A stretch of 64,000 nucleotides of DNA, from contig VJWN01000023.1 of NCBI GenBank assembly GCA_007644065.1, positions 11,434 to 75,433 of the forward strand, given 5' to 3'. Of the stretch, positions 22,734 to 34,472 are shown in pieces. Position numbers and translations under genes: made by a program. The stretch's first letter is position 1. Each line of letters starts with the position of its first letter. Source of the DNA: Margaritispora aquatica (Eukaryota; Ascomycota; Leotiomycetes; Helotiales; Discinellaceae). The notes below the pieces were generated by a model. That model made no database searches, had not been told where the DNA came from, and worked only from the letters and a program-made list of their open reading frames with translations.

Positions 22734-24064
22734 TCATGTAGTCACTACCTCCTTCTCGTCTCCTTTGTCATACATTCCAATGTATGTGGCTTTCAAGCGA
22801 CTCATCAAATGCTCGTCTGCCGTCATTGCCTTAACACCTGTTCCCAAGCCATCAGTGCCGGCCAGTGCTTTCACCCTCTCACTAGGTACGGGCTCAAGTA
22901 CTGTTGATCCAATAGGGTGACCAAAGTAAGCGATGCTGTACCTATCCTCTCCACCTTCCTTTCCTTGAGTAGGGAACACAACTCTGTGTACAGTACTCTT
23001 GAAGAGGTTATGAGTCCAGTGTGACAAGAGATCACCGATATTGACTAGGATAGGAGGACTTGGATCCTTCTCCGTACCGGGAGGAAAAACGGGGACGGGA
23101 GTCCAAGCTGCTGCTGAAGTATAGTCCCTCTCGCCTGTTATGGTGGAGGGTGGAATAATTTCGAGGCCAGGCTGGCCAGGTCGTTGAAAAAGGAGGGTGA
23201 TAGAGCCATAATCAGAGTGAGCACCGGCACGGATGTCGACAGTGGGATTATATTCCGTGTTTGATGGTATAGGGGGATAATGAAGGAGTCGTAGAGTGCA
23301 TCCGCTTGGGTCTGTTCCGCGATGACGCGAGGAGAACCAATCTTTTCCACCAGCATTCTCGTCAACCTTGGTAGAGGTTAGTGTTATTAACTGAGGCAAC
23401 AATGACGCAACAATATACCTCAATACCAATAGCAAAAAGTGACAATATCTTCAACATCATATCATGACAGTATTTTTGAAACTTATCTATTTCCGCTTCA
23501 TGATCGATGAAAGCTTTTGGAAGAGGTTGCTGAGCTTTGCCATCAACGAACTCGCCAAGGTTCATAGCCCTAAGTCGTTAGCATATTCACCTGACTTCTA
23601 GCAGAGAATTATACTCTTTGAAGTCTCCTATCTGTATTCTGTTAACGACTAGCCGAATAATTGCAGCTTGAACTTACTCTCTGATTTTTTGTATCTAAGG
23701 TCTCGGCATGCATACCCACCCAACCTCTGTTCTAGCCGAAGATCAGCCAAATCGCTAGATAAGATATAAATGGCTTACGTTTAGCTGGATTTTACATGGC
23801 TGCTTTTCTTCGATGGGCGAAGAAAAGAAATCCTTGGACTGTAAAGCTTGTTAGAATATGACCTTCCAGAATCTTGGTCCGACTTGCCAGCTGAAATATG
23901 CTATCTATTGCCTCAACTGGGATATCTTGGCCTTCGCTTTTCACATAGACAAAGCCGAAGGTGGCAGCGGCATCGACAAGCTGTTTTGCAACTTGAGCTT
24001 CATTCGCAGCAGATATGTCAATCACAGGGATAGCAACAGAAGGACCCTCGTTTGCAACGGCCAT
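22734..24064 (-). CDS. 2-oxoglutarate/Fe(II)-dependent oxygenase, isopenicillin-N-synthase-like
   Basis: Six exons (24064-23888, 23838-23779, 23731-23678, 23631-23615, 23569-23419, 23366-22734) give 363 residues. The N-terminal DIOX_N part starts AIPVIDIS and continues with SKDFFSSPIEEKQ, NRGWVGMHAETLD and GDFKEAMNLGEF. The catalytic jelly-roll has GAHSDYGSITLL (His and Asp ligands of the H-x-D motif), VHRVVFP (distal His) and RYSIAYF (R-x-S for 2-oxoglutarate). All iron ligands are present, so the enzyme should be active. Such proteins hydroxylate, desaturate or cyclise small molecules; the substrate is unknown. The first intron is GC-AG (donor GCAAGT, branch CTAAC) and exon 4 is only 17 bases; both are needed to keep conserved residues in frame. 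Divergent from MKT1. Confidence 0.88.
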
Positions 24065-24823
24065 AGTACATAGAAGAATTATTGGTAAGTTATTTGGACT
24101 AAAAAGAAGGGAATGTTGTAGGATGGGCTGTTGAGTTTTGAACATCACAGGGAAAGGTGGGGGTGGGGGGAGTAAGCAAGGTTCGTCCAGGGAAGTGGGG
24201 TTGGCAGTTGAAGTTGGAGAGTGCAATTGTGATCTGATTGTACCAGAGATATTCTCTAAACATGTCCGAAGCCATCTGGACTAGATGCAACGTAGATCTC
24301 AATAGAGGACTGACCTAGAAAAAAGTCGATAAGTCGTGAACAGGGTATAAAGTGAATGTGAGGTTGATATATCGGGAAAAGGTATAACTTTAATCCATGA
24401 GCTAAGCTCAATTTGGCATTTGTGCCTGTCGAGCTTGCGATTGCCGTCCATCCCACAAGGACGAGGCTGTGAGATGTTAGAAAAGTTCCCAATTCAACCA
24501 AACGCACCTCAACTATCTTCACCTTTCTCCCTATCCTCCTCTCCTCCAAGTTACTCTCTGAAATCTTCACATCTTGACTCTCTACTCGTTGAAAATCTCG
24601 GCGATAGTATTGAAATATTCGGATACTTTAGCTGCACATTACAGTCCCCAGCCAAGCGCTTTCCCCAACATCTATCCTCAATACAACCAACGTCTTTGCG
24701 CCTTCTCCTGCACAACAACAAGAACGACGACAACAACACCATTCTCCCACGCCATTGAATTGGGAAGCTGCGTATTGAGCACCAATCTCAAGTATACTAG
24801 AATTGACCCCCCCTTCCTTCATC
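24065..24823. promoter_or_regulatory. Divergent intergenic promoter region, oxygenase / MKT1
   Basis: 759 bases between divergent start codons. The MKT1 side is C/T-rich (CTCTCTACTC, CCCCCCCTTCC) just ahead of the ATG, a common feature of fungal promoters. Confidence 0.4.
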
Positions 24824-27731
24824 ATGCCTCGTAAGTTATTATGCTTCCGATTTGCGAACCATCCACTCTTTCAGCGCAAACAGCCCCAGCAGCCAAATTT
24901 ACGAGATACATTGCGCCATGGCAGAGCAGGATTCCCTGGGTTATTACACGTACTACGACCCCTACGAATATCTCTTGAACGGCGGAATACAGGCTTCGAC
25001 CGTTGAGGCGCCCTATTTCCCAGTCAAGATTGGTGCCTTTGAGGATCTACTGGGATGGGAATACTCAAGCTTGCTTGCGCGAGAGCAAGAAATCAATAAT
25101 GGGACACATACACTTCCTTGTCTTTACCGCCCATTTTCCCAGTATGAGCTCGAGGTTGAATACGCCGAGGTGTCCACGAAGCTCAGCAAACCTACTCACA
25201 CGAACAATTCGGACTTCACGGAGAATCAATGCCAATTTCTGCCTGTGTTTGAAATAGCTACAAACAATGGATGTGCTAACGTGTATGATACAGTCTACGA
25301 CAGCGATTTCAATGTTGGATCTGGTGTTTAGTAAGTGCTCTTTTAGAATGAATTGAATACCAGCTAACTGCTGATTTGTAGTTCAATGCCGTTTGCAGAG
25401 CTTGAGAATGCTGTCATTGGCGTTGAAGCTACTGCTTATCTGAGACAATTGATGGAAGAACCGCCCGCTCACGAACCCCTCCTTGCAGCATTGGGTGGAG
25501 ACCCAATCGGATTGAAATTTCACATCGAAAATGAATTGAACAAATGGGAAGAAAACAAAATGACCCCAATATTCGTATTTGAGGGTCAATCAGTCGTTGG
25601 AAAAGATGAGATGACTCTCCGAAGTGCAAGGGCAGCTCTAGTGAAAACTGAGGAAGCGTGGGCAACTTATGTTGATAACAAACCCGATGAAGCAGTGAAA
25701 GCTTTTGGCGCGTCTGGTAAGACAAATTTCAGCGATTCATCCTATAACATGCTTATATCTCTCAGGTGCTGTTAGACCTCAAGAGCTTTACCGAATTCTT
25801 CAAGAAGTTTTATCAGAAAGACATCTTGAATTTATTGTTGCGCCATTTAGTGCTTGTGCTCAGGTTTGTACAATCTCACAGGTAATTCGAAATGCTCACA
25901 TTTATTAGCTTGCATATATGGAATCTCTTGATGTTAACTACATCGATGGCGTAATGGGTTCAAAAGAGTTACTGTTATACGAGAAAACAGGAGACTCCAT
26001 AATCAACCCGCCAAACGCAGCAGACTGGGAAAAAAAAGCTTTGACTGGAATTGTCAGACCAGAATTGATCACACAGCTGAAAGTCAGCCCGGAGATGTTC
26101 GCGGACGCTCTGTTAATGGTCGGAACCTCTTTTCTACCCCCATTCCCACCTCTTCAGGTTGATGGCATCATCTCTCAACAGCCATACACTCTCGTCGATG
26201 CCATCAACTTACTGAGGACATCGGAGAAGTCTGTCACCAACATGTGTAGCTCCTTCAGAGATATTCTCGATAAGCATGACCCAAAATGGCTCGACAAGTA
26301 TCGCAAGGCAAAGATGCTGGTAAAGCATTGTGTTACCGTCGAAGTTTCTGGCCGTATTAGTGTTCGCGAGTACGAAAGTCTCACTTCCGATAACATCGAC
26401 TACCTTGGTCTGCAACTACCAGCAGAATTGTATCACTATCTTTCCAAGGCTCTCATTAGCCCCAGACTCATGAACTCCTTTGTTTCTCTGGAGTCAATCA
26501 TCTTCCCCACCCTGGATGGCGTGATCTCGGACGAGTATAAACACTTAGTGACAAGAGATCTTGTCAAGATTAAGGAAGAATCAGCAGCATTGATTGCATC
26601 ACGTATCCACCGAGGATACCAATTTAAGGATATCAACACAAGATATTGGTTTGATGATGCCCTCAACATTGAACTTACTCATCGCAATATGCATGTCAAG
26701 TTAAATTTATTGACTGAAGCATGGGTTGTCCAAGAGGCTGACTTGAAAGCCCAAGAAAAGATTCTTGGCGTGCCTGCTGGGAAGATCTCCTTTGCCACTC
26801 TGGCACTTCAAAACAAGGATTTTCCAGCAACTTCCTTCACCAAGGAGAAGTCCGAAAAATTAGAGAAGCAAGCTCCTCTGAATTCAAAGCCCGAGATCAT
26901 ATCCAATGCGCTATGGAGACTTTTCCACCTTCGTGGCTTTGTCAACGATCAGCACGAACTGACAAGCTGGGGCAAAGCATTAGCAACCACTCTAAAGGCC
27001 ATTGCTCCCGAAATTCAGAAGTATGGAGACATTCATGATCTTGAAGAGGCAGCTTTCCTGGCATTTGAACTTATCCGATTCGATATTCTTAATTCTGGGA
27101 AGCGCCATACGGAATTGATTGGTGGTCCACTCCGCGGCTCAGACGCTGACAAGGCCAACTGTCTTTTGATTGGTCGTACTTCATGTCTGCTCAAGCTTCG
27201 ACATGGCAATATTGGGTATACTGGTCCACTTAGCAAGAATTTCCTCGCCTTTCACACTTTGATCAAAGCAGTTAGGGAAACAGACCGAGATCTATTAGAA
27301 GCTATTGCTGCCTCAATGTTCCTTAGTAATCAAGCTAATCGCCTCACCCGAGATGGAAAGGTCCGGACTGACTTTGGTGATTTGGGACGCGCGTAAGTTT
27401 ATTTTAGTTCTTGTCTATGGTGATGTTTCTGACCTTGGTTTCTAGTCTTCCATTTGCCAAGGACACCGACTTAAGTCTCGGAATCGCTGTCAAGACGTAC
27501 TTGGATGATTTTATCAAGCTGGATTGGAGCGCAAAAGAGCGAGATTCGCAGAAGTCAACATATACAGAACGCTTTTTGCCTCACAGTCTGAAGTTCAAGG
27601 AAGATCTGGATGTTGCTTTCAAGTTCTTCGAGGCGGTTTATGAAGGAGTCATGACACTGGGTGATGAGATCAAGAAAGAAGATAAGAAGGCTTGGTCTGA
27701 TGCCAAGACTTATCTTGATGCTCGGAAATAG
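24824..27731 (+). CDS. mkt1: MKT1-family XPG-like post-transcriptional regulator
   Basis: Six exons (24824-24830, 25294-25330, 25382-25716, 25766-25863, 25909-27392, 27446-27731) encode 748 residues. In yeast Mkt1, with Pbp1, promotes translation or stability of certain mRNAs; the family has an inactive-looking XPG nuclease N-terminus plus MKT1_N and MKT1_C domains. Here MPFAELENAVIGVEATAYL and KMTPIFVFEGQSVVGKDEM are the XPG-N motifs, followed by LEFIVAPFSACAQLAYME and IDGVMGSKELLLY, the XPG-I region. The C-terminal half (ALWRLFHLRGFVNDQHELT ... WGKALATTLKA) is the MKT1_C domain. The first exon holds only ATGCCTC; its 463-base intron has a GTAAGT donor and a TGCTAAC branch site 10 bases before CAG. 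An alternative start at 24918 inside that intron is in frame (see findings). Confidence 0.88.
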
Positions 27732-28537
27732 ATGAGGGACATAGGGTTGGGCAACATTGTTTTGCAATTCATACAGCTAAAATAGGCACTATATCCGTTA
27801 TCGCCAGTGCTGGAAAGTTCACAGCATCTCTAGGATTTGACGAGCGCTTCACCTACCCATGGAAGTTTTGATAGCTATTATGAATGAATATACATTTTGT
27901 CAACCCCGATAATTTGTGTCATTCTGATGTCTCTTCTACCCTTAACGAAGTTAGTCTCGGTCTTCTATTGTTGATGCTCCTCGATTCTTATTGTTTTCAG
28001 ATAGCTAGCTAAAGCTTTTAAGAAAGACATACTCATAGAATAGTCGAAAAGCTGAGGTTTTCTACTGGCAGTAAGCGTTAGGGAATCCAACATCTAGGTT
28101 TCTTTTCTTATCCATACTCTATCACACCAAAGCGATGGCTACCCTTCAAATTAGATAGTCTTCTTTCACTTACCTTATCTAGTTTCGACCACTCTCGAGC
28201 TCTGCTGCTCCTCGCTGACCGTGTGTACTTCCTGCCAGCAATCGTGATGCATCTATCACATTTTCTCGCTGCCGCATCGCAACACATTAGATTAAGCATG
28301 CTGAAACCCAAAGCAATAGAATGTGAAATTTGGTGACCTGCATTGACTCAAAGGAGACTGTTCATAAAGAGAAAAAGAGCCCACGAACGATGAATATGGA
28401 TTTACAATTGGACCTGCAACTCATCATGGAACGGGCCGATCCTTGCGTCACCGTGCGGCCGAGGCTTCTCCACCACTTCTCAACGTTGTCTCCACCACTG
28501 CATCTGTTTCTTGATTGAACTGGCACTACTCAATTTC
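27732..28537. other. Intergenic, no gene
   Basis: Holds the 3' end of MKT1 and the upstream region of the second NmrA-like gene. No ATG in frame with that gene occurs after the stop codon at 28391-28393. Confidence 0.5.
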
Positions 28538-29618
28538 CTGACGTCGAAACTCATCGTAGTCGTCGGCGTGACAGGAAATCAGGGCGGTTCGGTCGCCAAA
28601 CGGTTCCACCAAGATCCCACCTATCGTGTTCGAGGCATCACCCGCAACCCCTCCTCAACGGTCGCGAAAGCTCTCGCTTCTCAGGGTATTGAGATCGTGC
28701 AGGCTGATCTCGACGATTTCGACAGTTTGGTACGTGCCTTTCAAGATGCGAACGTCATTTTCAGCGTCACAAACTATTGGGAGCCGTTCTTCCGGCCCGA
28801 TTGTAGAGCAGCGGCGGCCGCTTCTGGTATTTCATGCCGCAAGTATGCTTATGAAGTTGAGCTTACCCAGGGCAAGAACATCGCTGATGCTGCTGCGAGA
28901 GTAGCTGAAGGGTTGGATGGAGTGGGTTTGATAACTAGCACGTTGAGCTATGCTAGGAATTGCAGTGGTGGGAAATTTGGCGATCTGTATCATTTTGACG
29001 CGAAGGCCGAGGTGTTTCCACATTATATCATGGAGCAATATCCAGAGCTGGAGCAGAAAATGAGCGTGGTACAGACGGGCTACTTTATGGGAAGTTGGAA
29101 GTTGGCGCCGGAGGCATATCTCCAGAGACAAGCTGATAGGGTATATGAGATGGCCTTCCCTATGTCGCCTGCAAAACAAACGCACCATCTAGCTGTGAGG
29201 GAGGATATGGGGAATTTCGTGTATGCAATGTCTCAATCTAGGATGGGGAACCGCTACATGGCCGCTGGTGAAGTGTGTACTTGGCCGCAATGGCTGGAGG
29301 CGTGGAGTAGCGTTACTGGCAAGCCATCAAGATATCGGGAGTGCACTCTTGAGGAATTCATTGGCAGAAGTCCCGACAAGGAATTTGGGAGGGAGGTTGG
29401 TGATATGTTCTTGTATTCGAGTGAGATAGGATATGGTGGTGGCGACTCGACACTAATTGCTGCTGAAGCTATGAGGGATGTAAGTTTGCTTCGTGTTCGA
29501 AATGTAGAGTGAACAGAACAGAAGGCTGGCTAACTTGTCCGTTTAGGAAGGGATTGCTTGCCAAATGACTAATCTGGAAGAATACTTCCAGACAGAGGAT
29601 TTTACCTCTGTTTTGTGA
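28538..29618 (+). CDS. NmrA-like NAD(P)-binding protein lacking an ATG start
   Basis: Exons 28538-29479 and 29547-29618 (intron 67 bases, GTAAGT, GGCTAAC branch, TTTAG) give about 337 residues. The N-terminus TSKLIVVVGVTGNQGGSVAK has the GxxGxxG loop of NmrA regulators, followed by RVRGITRNP, DLDDFDSLVRAFQDANVIFSVTNYW and AEGLDGVGLITSTLS; the last exon supplies QMTNLEEYFQTED. NmrA proteins bind NAD(P) and either repress GATA factors in nitrogen metabolism or act as redox-linked regulators. The expected start, directly before TSKLI, reads CTG (28538-28540) and no ATG lies in frame upstream before the stop codon. Either a CTG start is used, an upstream exon is missed, or the gene recently lost its start. 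Otherwise the frame is undamaged. Confidence 0.75.
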
Positions 29619-31949
29619 ATCGCAATTGAGTAGCATTCGCAGCTGAGCAGAAAAGGTATTTATCTGAAGATATACTTGAGAGATGCTATTCAGTATACAA
29701 ACTGCCAGAATCGAACACAATATTGGTACACGATGAAACAACGTGAAAAGCGTACACTTGGAAGAAAAAAAAGTAAGTTATCGTTTAAAGAGTGCTGCTC
29801 TCCGGCCTTTCCCGTTTGGACTCAACTATTTCAACGAGCCCTTCTGTCAAAGCATCCTCTGCGGCCTCTAGAGACCCAGTCATTCATCCAAAGTTGCTGA
29901 ATGTCCGCCATGCCTGATTTTGATAACAATCGCGACTATCCAATAGTCTACAGCAGAGCAATTGGATTTGTTTCAGGAAACCTGTTTTTCCACGAGCGGG
30001 GAGAGCTTTTTAGGTTATATGCGTATCCACGTGATATACCAGTATACACCGTTGGAGTTTGCACGAGCAATGACATGTCTAACAGGCCCTTCCCATTACA
30101 TAGCGTTGAAATCTACCTTTTCATCGTGTATATCTTACTGTCGAGAACACTTACAGGCATGTTTGAGGCGAGCGCAGATTGTGGCTTTATCTTCCGTCAT
30201 AATAAGAGCAGCCGAAAATGGAATCCATCTAAAGCTGCTTATTCTACCTATGGAAGAGGCTTTCTGGTTTAGACTTGAGAATTTGGGCCATTAGGCAACT
30301 TTGAAAGTCAAACAAGCAACAGAGTAGAACTCAGAGCAGTCACTTCAGCTTCACAATCTGCCTATGGACTTGAAGTTAGCTAGAATCCAGTGCTATAGAA
30401 GAAATATCAGTAGCAGGTTTAAGAGTAGTCCCACCTTCTCTCGAACCTGATAATCCTACTTAGTCCTTTAGGTATCCTAACTGATAGTCAACTTCTTAAG
30501 TCGTTTGCGTGCTAATTCTATCTTGTGGTGATTTCTACAGACTCGATATGTCTCGTAGATGGGCGACAAAATGGTGCAAGGTTTGGGAAGCAAACAGGTG
30601 GAAGCTGAGCAACGGGGATGATATGAGGAACTAATATTTGTGGATATTACTCCGTTAAAGAGTTCGAGTCTGACAGTCTTATCATTGGGACAAGGTTACC
30701 TTCCGGCATGTCCTCAGAGAGCCAAATGCTGCAGGAGACACACCCCCCAAGTTGGCTGCGAATCTTTCCCTAAGAACATTCTTTTGTGTACCAGAGAGTG
30801 GTACTTTTATTTTGGTTGACCCAAACCAACTATGAATTGATATAAAGAGAACACAAGACCGATCACTTCAGTGATTATAGAGTTAAAGCAGTCAAGTCTA
30901 ACACAATAGAACATCACGTTTAATTTTGACGTGCAAGACTCATTCAATTTACCTCAAGATTGTTGTCCGCAGCCACAAACCATCGAACTCAATGTTTTCT
31001 TGGTAATATTTTTCCCAAGGAGTTAAGGAGACAAAGTTTATGATTTCAATCTCTCTTTTGTTTAAACTTGTCCTTGTTCAAGCTAATCAGATCACAATCC
31101 AATTTAATGGCGGGATGATAACATAATAGCCACTAATCTGAGCTTCTAGATGAATATTCTGACAGCATGCTTCAGCATCTACCTAAAGAGCAAAGCAGGA
31201 TGGAATTTTCAGAGTACAATGGCCTCGCCAATAGCATGCTGGATTTTGTCGTTAACGAAGACGATTGCGTTCTCACCTCAAATAATCAAAGTGTCCAGTG
31301 AAGAAATCCACCTAGATTTGAATCCAATATATAGCAAAGGATTTGTACCAATCAAAGGTCACATAGTTCCCTATAGGAGACGACTGCTGTCCTCGGTATC
31401 TTCTTGAAGTCACGAGAGCATCAACATCCTGGGATTTTCGCTTATCGGACAAAGCTTATTCTCGGAGCGCGAGGATCACATGCATAATCCCTGAAGTTGA
31501 CAATCATCTCACCACTCTTCCCCATGAACATCCAAAAATAGTGCTGACTTTGCAGAAAACGCAGGATCAAAATATGCCACCTCATCGGATTACAACCCAG
31601 CAATTCCTATGTTTGTGCAAAGCCTTGTAGATCAACAAACACTGCCGGGAGACGGGATTGGTTCTGTCTTTTGCTCACATCAGCATAACCGCAGTTGCAG
31701 CGAAAGCCACCAAACAACGTCGCGGGTTACTGCATTAACTGATGATCAACAAGAAATGGGCAGCTAGGATTGAAGTACAAAGGCTGGTAGGTCTGCTTTC
31801 TCACAATATTTTGGGAATGCTTCTCTTTGTTCCTCAATAATGTATCGTTGTACAAGTAGTTTGTGAACTGTATTTGTACTTTGTGCTTCACACTACACTT
31901 CTTTTTCTGTCTTTTATCTTGCGCTGAAAAGTAATTACAACACATCATA
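29619..31949. other. Intergenic, 2.3 kb, with one unassigned open stretch
   Basis: Between 29901 and 30294 two overlapping plus-strand frames (123 and 110 codons) are open, the first starting MSAMPDFDNNRDYPIVYS. I recognise no family and no intron that joins them well. The remainder shows nothing. Confidence 0.35.
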
Positions 31950-32720
31950 ATGGCAGCAAACCTTCTTCCACTAGCCATCGCGCTGCTTCTTCTCATGATG
32001 GATTCAGCCATTGAATTGGCTCTTATTAGTAGTATGGTTGGCTACTTGCATCGTTCTGGAGCAAACAAGTATCGATTTTTCACGATCAGCGGAATTTCTT
32101 CCATCAATGCAAAGCCAAAAGTTCTGCTCACAGATGAAGGTCACACAAGCAATGGAGCTGCCGGCACCGCGTTAGTGTTGATATGTTTTGGCGGTGCTTG
32201 GGTTCTTTGGAGACAAATACATCGCGAGAGAGGTGTGAGTATTTCAATCTTCCGGAATTAAAGATGGTGGTATACTGAGATACATTAGAACAAAGCCCGT
32301 GGTCTCTCCAAGGTCTTCCTCGCCTGGACAGTCCTCACAATCCTCGGCTTCCTACTTACGCTTGCTGCTCTAATTTATACTTTTACCATCAACAACCAGA
32401 CTAGTGGCCAATCGATCGACGTTGCTGTCGCAATTCAGCATCAAGGAGACGCTTACCCGCTCCTGCGATGGACTCCACAGACATGGACAAACGCATTGCT
32501 CGCTCTGCCCCTTGTTGAAACTAGGGATATGGATTATCTCCTACACTGGCGCAGAGAGATGGAGGCATGGCAATGGAATCTGATTCCAATGATGATACTC
32601 AATCTTGGAGTGACATTGCTGGCTATGAAGGAATGTGCGAGGCAGACTCGTCGGGTGAGAAGGGAGAGATATAAGCCGGATGGCACCGTTGAGAGCATTG
32701 AGTTAAGACCTGGGAAGTGA
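31950..32720 (+). CDS. Four-helix membrane protein, unknown function
   Basis: Exons 31950-32234 and 32289-32720, intron 54 bases (GTGAGT...TTAG), give 238 residues. Four hydrophobic segments: LLPLAIALLLLMM (N-terminal, possibly a signal anchor), GTALVLICFGGAWVLW, VFLAWTVLTILGFLLTLAAL and LIPMMILNLGVTLLAM. A loop with WTPQTWTNALLALP and MDYLLHWRREMEAWQWNLIP precedes the last helix; Trp-rich loops of this kind recur in small fungal membrane proteins. The tail is basic (ARQTRRVRRERYKPDG). No named family recognised. The intron choice is phase 0 and leaves the second helix intact. Confidence 0.75.
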
Positions 32721-34472
32721 AATTCGATTTGCGACATTAGAAAAGAGTTGCATTTGAAGTGAACTCGTGTTTAAGATGGATCGACGCTTCTCTAATGCCT
32801 AAGAATGTTCTCAAAAAGATATACTATTTGTTGCTAATTCATCGATTCCGTATTTTAGCCATGAGAAGCGCCAGTTCCTTCAACCTTAGTCGTGAGGACT
32901 GGATGCTTTTTCTTCCAAAGCATCAGGTTTGTCAGAAATAAGATGAATCTTCCATGCAAACTCATGTACTGGTCTCTTCCCTATCAAACTGGCCTGATGT
33001 GGATCCTCAATGCTCTTTTTCAAGTTGTCCTATCAGATATTTACCCCACGACACCTATTTAAGTACGTCCTGCATGGCTCCAGGGAGCAGGCACAAACTA
33101 ACATTTTCTCAAGCATCTCGTATCTGAGGTATGTAGAAATTAGATACAAACTCCCTTTACCATATCTAGATGGTCAGATATAAGCACGGACAATGAGAGC
33201 AATGATATTGATGGATTCGGCGATAGAGAATCCGAGGTTTCATTAGCAGCAAGTCGTCAAAAGAAGAAAAGCAACAACAAGAACAAGACGGCTGGGCGAG
33301 GCAAGAGATCCAGACCGAGGTGATGGAAATTGTACTTTCGTTAGCTTCTGCTTCTTGGCTGAGAACCATAATTGTATATCGATTATGATAGCTTAGTATA
33401 CTATTCTAATTAAGGATTCCAAAAAATACAAGTCCGAGTTGCTACAAAAATGATATTCATTGTGACTTGACTTGATAAGCATTTTGGTCGCATAGATCAG
33501 CTTTTACACAAAGACCTTGATTTTCCTAGTGATCACCCGCTCTTCCACGTCCTGCCTTGATCAAGTGTTCCCCATCAGCAAAACCAAAATTCACACTAAT
33601 TTCGAGCTTACCACAAGACACTCACATGCTCTTGCAACACAACTAGGATTTCTTCATTTCTCTTCTGTTCTGTTACCCTTCAGCATCCTATCGCTTGTTT
33701 TGAACCACAAATGATAACACCCTGCTCTTGCTCAAAGCTGGTCAGCAGAATGATTCTGCCTCTAATCAAGCCGCTCGTAGACTAGCATGCGGCTCTTTGC
33801 TCGTCAGTAAACAATGGTCATTCTGTTCATAACCAACTGCTAACGTTGGTGTTCTCTAAATAGCCATATTAACTCCGAACAAGTATTAAGCGAGAAACAT
33901 ATCTTCCCCTGAACGCAAAGTGAAAACCGTCAAGGTATCAATTGATAGGTTAGGCTTCCTCGGAATATGTATAAAATCAGTCACCTCCTCAACCAAATTC
34001 TTAGTTTATTAGCGAAAAGAATTTCGTAACAACCTCAAGCACGAACCTCCTGTTCTCTTGATAGCTTGCAAACTTAGACATTGAATCACCTATTTCATGA
34101 GTATATAATTCTCATCTTTCTTCCTCTGTCCGACATACTTCTTGTTCTCTGTTTACTCGACAGGCAATGTCAATATTGCACGTCGGCTCCTACGCCAATG
34201 CCAACACAACACCCTCTGAACATCCCTGAAGGTATTTTTCTTCTCTACTCCCCTGCGAACAATTTTGACTGATATTATTGCAACATCGATAACATCCTGA
34301 CAATTAGGCACTTTGAGACCTCTCCTTCATGGCACTCTTAGTTACTTCTTCACAGCCAAAGAAACACGCTTAGATGTTGCAACAGTTCAAGACAGAGGGA
34401 AATGTGACACCATAATCATTTCTTAAGGCCATGCATTAAGGTATGCTTTTGTTATCCTACAAGTGGGGTATT
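32721..34472. other. Intergenic, 1.75 kb, no supported gene
   Basis: Only short frames of 60-70 codons. It lies between the 3' end of the four-helix membrane gene and the 3' end of PUS4 (convergent). A short tract at 33240-33320 is Lys/Arg-codon-rich but not open for long. Confidence 0.45.

Noticed and set aside
29901..30294. Two overlapping frames of 123 and 110 codons
   Set aside because: Not joined by a convincing intron and no family match; kept only as a note in the intergenic entry.
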